DNA from: Singulisphaera sp. GP187
GTDB lineage: Bacteria > Planctomycetota > Phycisphaerae > Phycisphaerales > SM1A02
Direction: 5' to 3'
Assembly: GCA_945871915.1 (NCBI GenBank)
Contig: CAMBXO010000001.1
Coordinates: 186,001-250,000, forward strand
Length of the DNA stretch: 64,000 bases
Below are positions 19,701-27,809 of this stretch, in pieces. Each line of letters starts with the position of its first letter. Positions within the stretch are counted from its first letter, which is position 1. A model generated the notes under the pieces. The model was not told the origin of the DNA. It saw nothing but the letters and a program-made list of their open reading frames with translations, and searched no databases. The translations under genes and the position numbers were made by a program.

Positions 19701-20684
19701 ACTTCGTTCACTCTGTTCCCGTTGCTGCAGAATTTCGTTTTCGCGCAGCTCGGCAGCCCGCCGCCCCACGATGGCCGCTCGGTGCAGCGGACCCCACGCT
19801 TTTTGCACTTGCTTACGTGCCACAAACCAAAGAACGGTGGCCATGACAACAAGCAAGACAACTCCGAACCCAGCGGCCATGGCCAACTGTGTACCGCGAG
19901 CGCCAGCGAGAAAGGCTCCTCCGGCTGCCCCCGCCGAAATCAGAATCGCTGGCACCAGCAAGATGGGGCCACGAAAAAGGAGAGGAATTCTCAATCGCCT
20001 CAGGCGATGAACTGCATCCGAAGCAAATGCAACCTGTGATGCCAGCGCCATTGCGGCTGTGCTGACATCCAATTCCTCCAATTCACTTGGTACTTCAGGG
20101 ACGGCCTGCCTGAAACGGTGAGTCTGCTTCGTGGCCTCCGCCAGAATGGCTTCCAACGCGGCGGCTCGTTCATGCAGTTCGCCACGCCTCTCCTCAAATT
20201 GCACGCGAGGAGCGTTTTCACCGGCCTCAAACACGCTGTCTGCCAACCACAGTGCTTGCTGATACGCCTCCTTGACATCTCGCTCTTTCGCCTCGGCACG
20301 GCGATCGATTTCTTCTTCAGCCTCGCGAGCCTTTCCATCGAGGCCTTGCACCCGCTCCTCATAATGCGAGAGCGCGTGGTCACGCTTCTGATCCACCAAT
20401 GTTTTGGCCTCTGCACCGGCGAGATCGAACTGCTCCTTGAGCGCCGCCAGAGTCGAATCATGACGGGCCACCTCAGTTGCTCGAGCGGTCACGCCCTGCT
20501 GCGAATCGTGTGATTGAGATTCATGAAAGCGGCTGGCTGCCTCGCGGAGGCGATTCCAGTAGTGTGCAAGCGATGAGATGGGATCCGCGTCGTTGGACAT
20601 CTCTGGCAGGACCGATTCTACGAGGAATGACTTTCGACCCATGCGGCACTCGGAGCCCCCTCGATTCGGCTCGGCCCGGTCCAC
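16752..20684 (-). CDS. FtsK/SpoIIIE-family ATPase, EssC-like (type VII-like secretion)
   Basis: Large protein of 1310 aa, counted from a GTG with GGATGG just upstream; an ATG at 20600 would give 1282 aa. The N-terminal ~210 residues are coiled coil, followed by two membrane helices (PILLVPAILISAGAAGG and the AAGFGVVLLVVMATVLWFVA region) and another coiled coil. The first ATPase domain has Walker A GKTGSGKS (residues 785-792), DFKKGVEFKVY, and Walker B ALLIVDEFQELF. A second C-terminal ATPase-like module (VLVVGQDDRMAMG) lacks a normal P-loop. No FHA domain is seen. It is last in an operon with two WXG100-type proteins, which points to export of those proteins and not to chromosome segregation. 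Confidence 0.85.
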   Translation of the reverse strand: MDRAEPNRGGSECRMGRKSFLVESVLPEMSNDADPISSLAHYWNRLREAASRFHESQSHDSQQGVTARATEVARHDSTLAALKEQFDLAGAEAKTLVDQKRDHALSHYEERVQGLDGKAREAEEEIDRRAEAKERDVKEAYQQALWLADSVFEAGENAPRVQFEERRGELHERAAALEAILAEATKQTHRFRQAVPEVPSELEELDVSTAAMALASQVAFASDAVHRLRRLRIPLLFRGPILLVPAILISAGAAGGAFLAGARGTQLAMAAGFGVVLLVVMATVLWFVARKQVQKAWGPLHRAAIVGRRAAELRENEILQQREQSERSAKDRLKAERDAAHAKWRPVLESIRVKREARRLELGEKLPDRRTRIERERSEAVSSAESCHRETVESAQRAYDEAVAKELWQHTTTMGNIKHECDDRDVARNAQWLSTRDAFQSWANESMSIAREVRPDLQVQAELTHVFPSHLFVGNITLSAATLPNGAPEVANHPWVAGHQWTLPLLRQLPGAPSLIIEAPAEQRAAGMAALQAAATRLLVQSPPGKVRLTLIDPVGLGQSFAAFMHLADEMEQLVGERIWTEARHIEQKLTDLTEHMETVIQKYLRDEYSSVVEYNAQAGQLAEPLRVIVMADFPVGLNDNSMRRLNSILQSGARCGVHVLVLRDPIRPYPHGILEADLLRCCRRIRWHDGAFRLDDPELAAESVVLDQPPTGARLQELLRSVGQSAKKASVVQVPFSAIEPSEARIWCGSTAESVHIPIGRTGATQLQQLLLGEGTKQHVLIAGKTGSGKSTLLNAMIVNACTWFSPDEIELWLIDFKKGVEFKVYAHHRLPHARVVAVESDREFGLSVLQGLDAELKRRGDLFRSVGVQDLAAWRRSKSAEHLPRALLIVDEFQELFVEEDKVSQEAALLLDRLVRQGRAFGMHVILGSQTLGGAYALPRTTMGQMGVRVALQCNEADASLILSDDNTAARLLSRPGEAIYNDAGGLLEGNSPFQVVWLGDVEREQRVQALAQRGQATASRRAPMIVFDGTTKVSLAHCRSLRDRTMQGGSASGLPLHLGEPVAIRDATVAMLGRKSGANVLVVGQDDRMAMGISIAVLASLRAAIGARAKLWILDGCAADAAEAGMLASSAAALGLTAQVPGYRDVENSIRDIGALVAQRTESGRTDEPTVVLLAHGLQRFRSLRRDENDFSFSSEEGSAKADRVFGAILRDGPSVGVHVVAWADTAASVQRYVDRAAMREFDFRILMQMGANDSSALIDSPAASRLGSERALLFSEERGTVERFRPFEPASAETCASLFGVAASMA

Positions 20685-20693
20685 GATCCATCC

Positions 20694-20915
20694 CTATCTG
20701 GGATCACCGCAATCCGCCCTCATGCGGGCGAGCGAATCAGCCATCTTTTCCAACGCTGGCATGGCCGATCGCACCGCATCTTCCAGCGATTCAATGTACC
20801 GACGGCGAAAGGCCTCAGCCGTTGCGTCTCGCCAAAGACTCTCGGCTTCGCCCCACTTCACATGAAGATCCTTCATGGCACCAAGCATGCGCATTCGAGC
20901 ACCTTCGACACTCAT
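20694..20915 (-). CDS. small WXG100-like helical protein
   Basis: Predicted 73 aa, all helical. SLWRDATAEAFRRRYIES places a Trp at residue 28 at a helix-turn-helix bend, as in WXG100 proteins, though the G is replaced (WRD). GGAGG lies 10 nt before the ATG. It sits between the coiled-coil gene (overlapping it by 4 nt) and the FtsK-like gene (10 nt gap). Probably a secreted substrate or a partner of the 90-aa WXG100 protein at the head of the operon. The family assignment is less sure than for that protein. Confidence 0.65.
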   Translation of the reverse strand: MSVEGARMRMLGAMKDLHVKWGEAESLWRDATAEAFRRRYIESLEDAVRSAMPALEKMADSLARMRADCGDPR

Positions 20916-21505
20916 GGTGATTGACCCTCCACGGATGGTGGACCGCCTCCGCTGCGACGCGTGCCCTGAACTTTTTCTGCTTCCACTTCCGGTTCAAGCA
21001 AACTGCGAAGATCTACCGCCGCGTCGCGGGCATAACGCTCAAGCGAAATGCTCATGCGTTCAAGCGCTGCAATCGCCAAAGGCAGATCACGATCCACCAT
21101 GGCAGCAATCGGACCAATCCCCGCCTTCAAAAGCGCCTGCTCGCGTGGCAGGGCCGTAGCCCATGCTCGCGAAAGTTGCCCTCGCCGCTCTGCATCTGCC
21201 AGCGACGCCTTCACACGCTCAAGCGTTTTCTTTTCATCCACGACACTTGGCTTGGAGTCCTTGCTACTGGTGACCGTCTCTTTTCGAAAGAGGGCGCTCC
21301 GCGCGTTATTCAAGTCCTCGCCGAGCCGCTGAACGCGTCCACGCCAATGCATGATGCGATCGTGCTCGACCCACACCACGGTGCGATCCACATCCGAATC
21401 GGCCTCAGAAATCGCAAGCCCCAATTCTTCCCTGCAGCGAATCATGGCTGTACGGAGTCGCTGCAGCACCTCAATGGACACAACATTGGCCTGCGTGGGC
21501 TCCAT
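20912..21505 (-). CDS. coiled-coil protein of type VII-like operon, unknown function
   Basis: Predicted 197-aa soluble, mostly helical protein with heptad-like stretches (RLGEDLNNARSALFRKE, KKTLERVKASLADAERR). It ends in a flexible tail rich in Gly and Pro (RRSGGGPPSVEGQSP). No membrane helix or signal peptide. It lies between the two WXG100-type genes, starting 2 nt after the first gene's stop and overlapping the second by 4 nt, so all are translated together. It could be a chaperone, a scaffold or a secreted component. I do not recognise the family. Confidence 0.75.
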   Translation of the reverse strand: MEPTQANVVSIEVLQRLRTAMIRCREELGLAISEADSDVDRTVVWVEHDRIMHWRGRVQRLGEDLNNARSALFRKETVTSSKDSKPSVVDEKKTLERVKASLADAERRGQLSRAWATALPREQALLKAGIGPIAAMVDRDLPLAIAALERMSISLERYARDAAVDLRSLLEPEVEAEKVQGTRRSGGGPPSVEGQSP

Positions 21506-21507
21506 GG

Positions 21508-21780
21508 CTAGCGCTGATTCAAGTAGTCCTCGATGCGCTCGGCCTTACGCATCAAGAATGGAACAAACACTTCGCTTGCTTTCAAAAATCGTTGCAGCGA
21601 TCGCATGGTCTGCTCAAATTCCTCGGCAAATTTTGCCTGCTCTTGATCTCGCCAAGTCTGTTGCAGAGTTCCAAGCGCTGCACCGAGTTTGCTCATTTGC
21701 CCTTGCACATCGCCGTTGAACTTTTTCAGATCAGCAGAAAATCGGCGGAGTTCATTGGGGTCGACAACGGCCTTGCTCAT
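21508..21780 (-). CDS. WXG100-family protein (type VII-like secretion substrate)
   Basis: Predicted 90 aa with two helices around LQQTWRDQEQAKFAEEF, where W43 and the following turn match the WXG100 pattern (here W-R-D). The spacing of the acidic and aromatic residues after the turn (AKFAEEFEQTM) fits the family. The length is typical (about 90-100). GAGG lies 6 nt before the ATG. It is first in a four-gene operon ending in the EssC-like ATPase. It is divergent from the aldehyde dehydrogenase gene, so the promoter must lie in or near that gene's 5' end. Confidence 0.8.
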   Translation of the reverse strand: MSKAVVDPNELRRFSADLKKFNGDVQGQMSKLGAALGTLQQTWRDQEQAKFAEEFEQTMRSLQRFLKASEVFVPFLMRKAERIEDYLNQR

Positions 21781-21814
21781 GAGTCACCTCGTGGCTCAAG
21801 TGTACGCTGCGGGC

Positions 21815-23245
21815 ATGCGGAATCGATGGCTGATCGGCGGTGCCTGGAGCGGCGATCATGCGGCTGAGTGGCTTGAAGTGAAGGATCCTGCGAGCGATGC
21901 GTGCATCACCCGGGTTCCGGTGGGTGGTCCGCTGCAAGCGACCGCGGCTGTGGATGCCGCCGAGGAGACCTTGAGGGAGTGGCGAGCAACACCTTCCGCG
22001 CACCGAGCGGATTGCCTAGACGCAGCAGCTGAATTGCTTCTCAAACACCAGTCTGCGCTGGCACATGTGATGACACAGGAATGTGGCAAGCCGCTTACCG
22101 AGGCGGTCGGCGAAGTTCGTTACTCCGCTGATTACTTTCGTAGCGCCGCCGAACAGGCTCGATCGCTTCAGGATGAATCGATTGATTCGCATCGGCCGGG
22201 TGTGCGTGCCGTGGCGGTTTCCGAACCCCTCGGCGTGTGTGCAGCGATTACCCCCTGGAATTTTCCGCTGGCCATGCTTGCCCGTAAAGCGGCGCCAGCC
22301 CTTGCCGCCGGCTGCACCATGGTGGCCAAACCCGCCGAAGAGACGCCGCTTTCGGCCCTAGCGCTGGGTGAATTGCTTCTGGAAGCTGGCGTGCCGCATG
22401 GCGCCCTGAATGTCATCGTGGGCGATCCGGAAGCCATTGCTGCCACATGGCTCGCTGACAAGAGAGTGCGCAAACTCTCCTTCACTGGAAGCACGGAAGT
22501 GGGTCGCTTATTGATGCGAGGTGCGGCCGACCAATTGATTCGCTGCTCGCTTGAACTCGGTGGCCACGCACCGTTTATTGTCCTCGCCAAGGCAGATCTG
22601 GCAGCCGCCGTACAGGGAGCGATGGCTTCTAAGTTTCGCAATGCAGGCCAAACCTGCATCTGCCCCAATCGCTTTCTGGTGCATCAATCGCTCGCCGTTG
22701 AATTTACCGCAGCACTCGCCATGGCTGCCTCAGAGTTGGTTGTCGGAAGCGGACTCGATGCCGCCACACAGATGGGTCCATTGATCAACGACCAAGCTGT
22801 TGCCAAGGTCAAGGCACATGTGCACGACGCACTGCAGAACGGTGCCCATCTGGTGTCCGGCGGGCGAACGCTTGCTCTCTCAGGGCGACCAGATCGCTTT
22901 TTTATGCCCACGGTTCTGAGTCATTGCACCACCGACATGCTGTGCTTTCGCCAAGAGACTTTCGGCCCGTTGGCCCCAATCATGGCCTTTGAAGATATTG
23001 CACATGCGGTTGCGATTGCCAATGCGACTCCATGGGGACTTGCGAGCTATGTCTATGGTCCACCTGCTGAAGCAGAGCGAGTGGGCCGTAGCCTGGAATG
23101 CGGCGTGGTTGGTGTGAACGAATCAACTCCGAGCAGCGCCTACGCACCCTTTGGCGGAACCAAGTGGAGTGGCTTTGGACGCGAAGGCGGCCGCTGGGGT
23201 GTGCAGGAATACATCTCGACCAAGTACCTTGCAGTACGAGACTGA
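21815..23245 (+). CDS. NAD(P)-dependent aldehyde dehydrogenase, succinate-semialdehyde type
   Basis: Predicted 476 aa from the ATG before RNRWLIGGAW; an ATG at 21779 would add 12 residues. It has the standard ALDH order: TPWNFPLAMLARKAAPALAA, KPAEETPLSALAL, FTGSTEVGRLLM, ELGGHAPFIVL with the general-base Glu, GQTCICPNR with the catalytic Cys, and a C-terminal GGTKWSGFGREGG. The closest pattern is GabD-type succinate-semialdehyde dehydrogenase, but substrate cannot be fixed by sequence reading. It is divergent from the WXG100 operon and convergent with recA, with which it shares a terminator hairpin. Confidence 0.88.
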   Translation: MRNRWLIGGAWSGDHAAEWLEVKDPASDACITRVPVGGPLQATAAVDAAEETLREWRATPSAHRADCLDAAAELLLKHQSALAHVMTQECGKPLTEAVGEVRYSADYFRSAAEQARSLQDESIDSHRPGVRAVAVSEPLGVCAAITPWNFPLAMLARKAAPALAAGCTMVAKPAEETPLSALALGELLLEAGVPHGALNVIVGDPEAIAATWLADKRVRKLSFTGSTEVGRLLMRGAADQLIRCSLELGGHAPFIVLAKADLAAAVQGAMASKFRNAGQTCICPNRFLVHQSLAVEFTAALAMAASELVVGSGLDAATQMGPLINDQAVAKVKAHVHDALQNGAHLVSGGRTLALSGRPDRFFMPTVLSHCTTDMLCFRQETFGPLAPIMAFEDIAHAVAIANATPWGLASYVYGPPAEAERVGRSLECGVVGVNESTPSSAYAPFGGTKWSGFGREGGRWGVQEYISTKYLAVRD

Positions 23246-23257
23246 AAACAAAAGACC

Positions 23258-23283
23258 CCGAGCGGTTCCGTTCAACCGCTCGG
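23258..23283. terminator. terminator between aldehyde dehydrogenase gene and recA
   Basis: CCGAGCGGTT (23258-23267) and AACCGCTCGG (23274-23283) form a perfect 10-bp stem with a 6-nt loop. On the minus strand GGTCTTTTGTTTT follows, so it is a good intrinsic terminator for recA. On the plus strand there is no T tract, but it may still slow polymerase coming from the dehydrogenase gene. Confidence 0.85.
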
Positions 23284-23294
23284 AGCCAGTTCAG

Positions 23295-24596
23295 TCAGTC
23301 CTTGTCGTCATCATCCGGGATTGCGACCGGCCCATTGGGGTTAGCCATTCGCTGAGCCAACACCGCGGCGCGAATTTCGCTCAACAGTTCGGGCGTCTGC
23401 CGCAAGAATGACTTGCTTGCTTCACGCCCCTGTCCAAGACGCGTTGTCTTGTAACTGAACCACGCGCCCGCTTTGTCCACAACGCCATCCGCCACGGCCA
23501 TATCCAACACATCGCCGCTAATCGAAATGCCTTCGTCGAACATAATGTCGAACTCCGCTTCGCGAAACGGTGGAGCAATCTTGTTCTTGACCACCTTGGC
23601 GCGGACCCGATTGCCCACCGCGCGATCGCCATCTTTAATCGAGCTAATGCGACGAATATCCACACGCACCGTGGAATAGAACTTCAGCGCCCGCCCGCCT
23701 GTGGTGGTCTCTGGGCTTCCGAACATGACACCAATCTTTTCGCGAAGCTGATTGATGAAAATCACGATGGTCTCGCTCTTGGCGATCGCACCGGTGAGTT
23801 TGCGAAGTGCCTGACTCATCAGACGAGCCTGCAGCCCCATGTGGCTGTCTCCCATTTCCCCTTCGATTTCGGCTCGTGGAATGAGCGCCGCAACGGAGTC
23901 CACTACCACCACATCCACAGCGTTGGAACGAACCAGCATTTCGCAGATCTCCAACGCCTGTTCGCCTGTGTCGGGCTGACTGACAAGAATCTCGTCAAGG
24001 TTGACGCCGATGCGCTTCGCCCACGACGGATCGAGTGCATGCTCGGCATCGATGAATGCAGCGATGCCACCCGTTCGTTGCGCCTCGGCAATGACGGTGA
24101 GTGCCAGAGTGGTCTTGCCGCTGGATTCTGGACCGAAGATCTCGATCACTCGACCCCTAGGTAACCCGCGGCCACCCAATGCAATATCCAGACTGAGCGA
24201 ACCAGTTGAAATGCCTTGAATCACCGGCACCGCGTTCCCGTCGAGCCGCATGATGCTGCCCTTGCCGTGCGCCTTTTCGATTTGCCCCATGGCCTGCTCG
24301 ATGGCCTTCAGGCGAGACTTCTGATCGGGTGTCGCATCACGGGCTTGGCCATGATTGGATTGCATTGCTGACTTCGTCATGGAAACTTTTTCTGGGGCCG
24401 TTGTTCCGGCAACTGATGCGATGGCAGACACGACGCTAGGTCGAGTTGTAGCGGACAATGGTGGCATTGTGCTGCCCGTTGCACCACCAGGCACACGGGG
24501 TGCCTGCGCAACCAACGTGATGCTTGGCTGAGGTTGGGACTTTGCCCCATCTTTGTTGGTGCGAGGCGTTTCTTTTGAGTTCACGGGTGCGACCAT
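23295..24596 (-). CDS. recA: recombinase RecA with N-terminal extension
   Basis: Predicted 433 aa from the ATG with AAGG 8 nt upstream. The core is canonical: [12 protein letters not shown] (Walker A), [25 protein letters not shown] (Walker B), loop 1 [18 protein letters not shown], loop 2 [16 protein letters not shown], and the acidic tail PDDDDKD. Before the usual start ([21 protein letters not shown]) there are about 85 extra residues of low complexity, rich in Pro, Ser, Thr and Ala. An in-frame ATG inside this tail ([11 protein letters not shown]) could give a shorter form. It acts in homologous recombination and DNA-damage response. Confidence 0.96.
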   Translation of the reverse strand: MVAPVNSKETPRTNKDGAKSQPQPSITLVAQAPRVPGGATGSTMPPLSATTRPSVVSAIASVAGTTAPEKVSMTKSAMQSNHGQARDATPDQKSRLKAIEQAMGQIEKAHGKGSIMRLDGNAVPVIQGISTGSLSLDIALGGRGLPRGRVIEIFGPESSGKTTLALTVIAEAQRTGGIAAFIDAEHALDPSWAKRIGVNLDEILVSQPDTGEQALEICEMLVRSNAVDVVVVDSVAALIPRAEIEGEMGDSHMGLQARLMSQALRKLTGAIAKSETIVIFINQLREKIGVMFGSPETTTGGRALKFYSTVRVDIRRISSIKDGDRAVGNRVRAKVVKNKIAPPFREAEFDIMFDEGISISGDVLDMAVADGVVDKAGAWFSYKTTRLGQGREASKSFLRQTPELLSEIRAAVLAQRMANPNGPVAIPDDDDKD

Positions 24597-24689
24597 GTTC
24601 GACCTTCCTTGGATGGCCCATTGGGCCTGTTGTTGCCCCAACGAGCCTGTTGTGGGCCCATTGAGGTGGTTGTTGGCTGCTGTTGCAGA

Positions 24690-24785
24690 CCGATGCTTTC
24701 TTTGCCGCCGTCGGCACGTTGTTCGGGTTCTGTTCGTACCCGATATCTTTCGGTCCGTCAATCGTTTGTTCGGTACTTTTTAGGG
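24690..24785 (-). promoter_or_regulatory. recA upstream region with candidate promoter and CGAACA repeats
   Basis: On the minus strand TTGACG and TACGAA with a 17-nt spacer could be the recA promoter. CGAACA occurs three times within about 60 nt here: just upstream of the -35, overlapping the -10, and just downstream of it. Repeated short sites over a recA promoter suggest a damage-response operator, but none is the standard LexA palindrome. The leader between this and the start (24597-24690) holds repeats of AATGGGCC and ACAACAGG and no gene. The rest of the gap up to 24889 shows nothing. Confidence 0.4.
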
Positions 24786-24889
24786 TATTCGACCATTGAA
24801 GATTGGCAGACTAATGACACAAAGCATCATCGCCCGAAATCACGGCCGTTTTTCGGACACATTCCGTTGATAGATAAAGCTTTGCCCAA

Positions 24890-25861
24890 TCAGTAGTTGG
24901 GAGTTGGCGGCTTGAAGTCAGCAATCCGAATCGTTTTGAACCACTCAATGGTCCGAGCCAAGCCGTCCTTCAAAGCAACTTTCGGCTTCCATCCAAGATT
25001 GGCCAAGGCAAGCGAAATGTCTGGGCACCGCCGTGTTGGATCATCTGCAGGAAGCGGCTTCCCCACACTCACCTTGCTTGAGCTGCCGCTGATCGAAACG
25101 ATGTGCTTGGCTAATTCAAGAACAGTGAATTCATCTGTGTTGCCCACATTGACGGGCCCAGTGAATTTTTCCTGCGAGCCCATCATGGCAATCAGTGCAT
25201 CGATCATGTCATCCACATAACAAAAACTGCGGGTCTGCAAACCCGTTCCATAAAGCGAAATGTCTTCACCCGCCATCGCCTGTCGAATGAAATTACTCAC
25301 GACCCGTCCGTCAAACGGATGCATGCGCGGCCCATAGGTATTGAAGATGCGAACAACCTTGATCCGCACACCGTGCTGCCGGTGGTAATCAAACATCAGC
25401 GTCTCGGCGGCACGCTTGCCTTCGTCATAACACGCACGCGGTCCGATTGGATTGACATTCCCTCGATAACTCTCGGGCTGTGGATGCACTTCCGGGTCGC
25501 CATACACCTCGCTTGTACTGGTGTGCAGGATCCGAATGCCAAGGCGACGGGCCAGTCCAAGGCTGTTAAGGGCCCCCATCACACTGGTTTTCAAAGTCTT
25601 GATCGGGTTGAACTGGTAATGACCCGGCGCTGCGGGGCATGCAAGGTTGTAAATCTCATCCACCTCGAATCGAAAGGGCTCGACCACATCATGTCGAACC
25701 AATTCAAAATTCTTTCCCCGCACAAGGTGCGCCACATTGCTTTCTTGGCTTGTAAAGAAATTGTCGAGACAAATGACATGGTGACCCTGGCCGATCAGGC
25801 GTTCACAGAGATGCGAGCCGAGAAACCCTGCTCCACCAGTCACCAAGACCCGTTTCGACAT
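24890..25861 (-). CDS. UDP-glucuronate decarboxylase (UDP-xylose synthase-like)
   Basis: Predicted 323-aa short-chain dehydrogenase/reductase. The NAD motif [14 protein letters not shown] is at the N-terminus. [16 protein letters not shown] holds the catalytic Thr/Ser, and [11 protein letters not shown] holds the Tyr-x-x-x-Lys pair (here ACYDEGKR). Also present are [18 protein letters not shown] and [10 protein letters not shown]. These match UXS enzymes, which turn UDP-glucuronate into UDP-xylose for cell-surface polysaccharide. The ATG before SKRVLVTGG was chosen because it gives the family length. It is divergent from the kinase gene at 25923. Confidence 0.92.
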   Translation of the reverse strand: MSKRVLVTGGAGFLGSHLCERLIGQGHHVICLDNFFTSQESNVAHLVRGKNFELVRHDVVEPFRFEVDEIYNLACPAAPGHYQFNPIKTLKTSVMGALNSLGLARRLGIRILHTSTSEVYGDPEVHPQPESYRGNVNPIGPRACYDEGKRAAETLMFDYHRQHGVRIKVVRIFNTYGPRMHPFDGRVVSNFIRQAMAGEDISLYGTGLQTRSFCYVDDMIDALIAMMGSQEKFTGPVNVGNTDEFTVLELAKHIVSISGSSSKVSVGKPLPADDPTRRCPDISLALANLGWKPKVALKDGLARTIEWFKTIRIADFKPPTPNY

Positions 25862-25922
25862 TTCGCAAAGGTACCCAAGGGTGCCCCTCGACGCGACCGC
25901 CGAAAGCGGCAACCATGCACGG

Positions 25923-27020
25923 ATGACCGACCGCTGGATTCTTGGCACGATGACCGGCACCAGTTTGGATGCACTGGATATTTCGCTGGTGCGTGTGAAG
26001 GGACAGGGCCTCGAGAGCCGCGCAGAAATCAAGCGGCACGCCACACATGATCTTGGCGATGTTCGTGATCGCCTTCGCGCTGCATGCAACGGCTCCCCGC
26101 TCTCAGCACGCGATTGGGCAGCCTTGGCACTGGACTTCGGTTGCCTTCATGCAAGCGCCATGAAGTCTCTGGCAGGTGATCAACGCATTGATCTGGCGGC
26201 CGTTCATGGACAAACGGTTGTGCATGCACCACCGCTGTCGTGGCAGATGGTGAATCCGTGGCCCATTGCACACGCCTTGCAGTGCCCCGTGGTAAGCGAT
26301 CTTCGAGGCGCGGACCTTGCCGCCGACGGACAGGGCGCACCGATCACGCCATTGGCTGATTGGATTCTTTTCCGACATCACGATCCGACAGCGGTCATCA
26401 ATCTTGGCGGGTTTTGCAATATGACATGGCTGGCAAGCGAGGCGGCCGGTCCGCAGACCACACGCGGCGCGGACATTTGCCCGTGCAATCATTTACTTGA
26501 TGCAGCGTGCCGAATCGCATTGGGACAACCCTTTGATCGCAATGGAGACGTGGCACTTTCTGGAAAGGCCGACGAAACCGCCATGGCAGATCTTATGAAT
26601 GTGCTGCGGCGTGCAACGAATCTTGGGCGCTCTTTGGGAACTGGCGATGAGGGAATGGAATGGATCGATCGCACTGCCAAGAACCTGGCTCCGGCCGTTC
26701 TTCTTGCAACCGTGGCTCGTGCGGTGGGAACGCACATCGGCCAAACAGCCATGGCTTCAAGTTCCAAACCCCGGCGTGTTGTGATCGCTGGAGGCGGTGC
26801 TCGAAATCGCGCGTTGCGAGAAGCCATTGCCACCGCCATCGCACCGGTTCGCCTTTGCGAAAGCACGGAGTTTGGCGTACCCAATGAGGCTCGTGAATCC
26901 GCAGAGATCGCGATCCTTGGTGCCCTTGCATGGGACGGAATTGAAATCACACTCGACCACATCACCGGACGCCGGGCCAATCCGATACGGCATGGGCAGT
27001 GGTGCCTTCCGAAACCCTAA
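25923..27020 (+). CDS. anmK: anhydro-N-acetylmuramic acid kinase
   Basis: Predicted 365 aa. It hydrolyses and phosphorylates 1,6-anhydroMurNAc to MurNAc-6-phosphate in peptidoglycan recycling. Motifs are [15 protein letters not shown] at the N-terminus, [33 protein letters not shown] (usually D-x-G-P-x-N) and [10 protein letters not shown], which give the ATP- and sugar-binding fold of the ASKHA kinases. The ATG at 25923 puts the first motif about 8 residues in, as usual. Its presence implies that this cell makes and recycles peptidoglycan. Confidence 0.93.
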   Translation: MTDRWILGTMTGTSLDALDISLVRVKGQGLESRAEIKRHATHDLGDVRDRLRAACNGSPLSARDWAALALDFGCLHASAMKSLAGDQRIDLAAVHGQTVVHAPPLSWQMVNPWPIAHALQCPVVSDLRGADLAADGQGAPITPLADWILFRHHDPTAVINLGGFCNMTWLASEAAGPQTTRGADICPCNHLLDAACRIALGQPFDRNGDVALSGKADETAMADLMNVLRRATNLGRSLGTGDEGMEWIDRTAKNLAPAVLLATVARAVGTHIGQTAMASSSKPRRVVIAGGGARNRALREAIATAIAPVRLCESTEFGVPNEARESAEIAILGALAWDGIEITLDHITGRRANPIRHGQWCLPKP

Positions 27021-27089
27021 ACACAATCTTTACACAAGTTCACATGCGTTCTGAGCGCATCGCCACCGCCACCATCTAGGCTATGGCCC

Positions 27090-27809
27090 ATGAGCCGACC
27101 GACCGTTCTCATTGTGGAAGATGAACCTGACATTGCCAACATGATTCAGTTCAATCTGAATCTCGCCGGTTTTGATGCCAGTGTGACGCATCGAGGCAGG
27201 ACGGCCATGGAACTGATTCGTAAGTCGCCCCCAGACGTGCTGGTGCTCGACTTGATGCTTCCGGATTTGAATGGGCTAGAAATCTGCAAGAGAGTTCGCG
27301 CCATAGATACGCAACGCCGCATCGGCGTGATCATGGTGACCGCCAAGGGTGACGAGAGCGACATTGTCACCGGGATCGAATTGGGCGCTGACGACTATGT
27401 CTGCAAACCATTCAGTCCCAAGGTTCTGGTGGCCCGCGTCAAGAGTGTGATTCGACAATCCGACAGGGCACGACCGAGTCTCCCCAATGTTCGTCGCGTT
27501 TCATTGCTGGGCGGTCGATTGGTGATTGACACCGAGCGTCATGTCACTCAGATCGATGGCTCCGAAGTGGCGTTGACTTTGACGGAATTTGGCATGTTGC
27601 ACTTTCTGGCGCAACGACCTGGATTTGTTCGCACCCGCGACCAAATTATTGCGACGGTGCATGGAAAGGATGTGGTGCTCAGCAGCCGTACGGTCGATGT
27701 CCATATGACGGCTCTTCGACGCAAACTTGGGGAGTTAGGAAAGTGGGTCGAAACCGTGCGAGGTGTCGGCTATCGTTTTGCCGAAGGCGAAGTCGCCCCG
27801 GTTGAATGA
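27090..27809 (+). CDS. phoB: PhoB-like response regulator
   Basis: Predicted 239-aa OmpR-family regulator. The receiver domain has acidic residues in VEDEPD and the phospho-acceptor D54 in VLDLMLPDLNG. The conserved Lys is in DDYVCKPFSPK. The C-terminal winged helix ends SSRTVDVHMTALRRKLGELG. It is followed by a PhoR-like kinase overlapping by 4 nt and then the pst genes, so it almost surely controls the phosphate-starvation response. TTTACACAAGTTCACA upstream (about 27029-27045) resembles a degenerate Pho-box and may allow autoregulation. Confidence 0.93.
   Translation: MSRPTVLIVEDEPDIANMIQFNLNLAGFDASVTHRGRTAMELIRKSPPDVLVLDLMLPDLNGLEICKRVRAIDTQRRIGVIMVTAKGDESDIVTGIELGADDYVCKPFSPKVLVARVKSVIRQSDRARPSLPNVRRVSLLGGRLVIDTERHVTQIDGSEVALTLTEFGMLHFLAQRPGFVRTRDQIIATVHGKDVVLSSRTVDVHMTALRRKLGELGKWVETVRGVGYRFAEGEVAPVE

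Noticed and set aside
18897-20039. 380-codon plus-strand frame opposite the FtsK-like gene
   Set aside because: Antisense shadow of a clearly conserved ATPase; no domain and no ribosome-binding site.
16752-20684. Chromosomal FtsK DNA translocase
   Set aside because: Only two membrane helices, no gamma DNA-binding domain, and an operon with WXG100-type proteins point to EssC-like function.
21779-21814. Upstream ATG for the aldehyde dehydrogenase
   Set aside because: It would overlap the divergent WXG100 start codon and add residues not typical of the family; kept only as an alternative.
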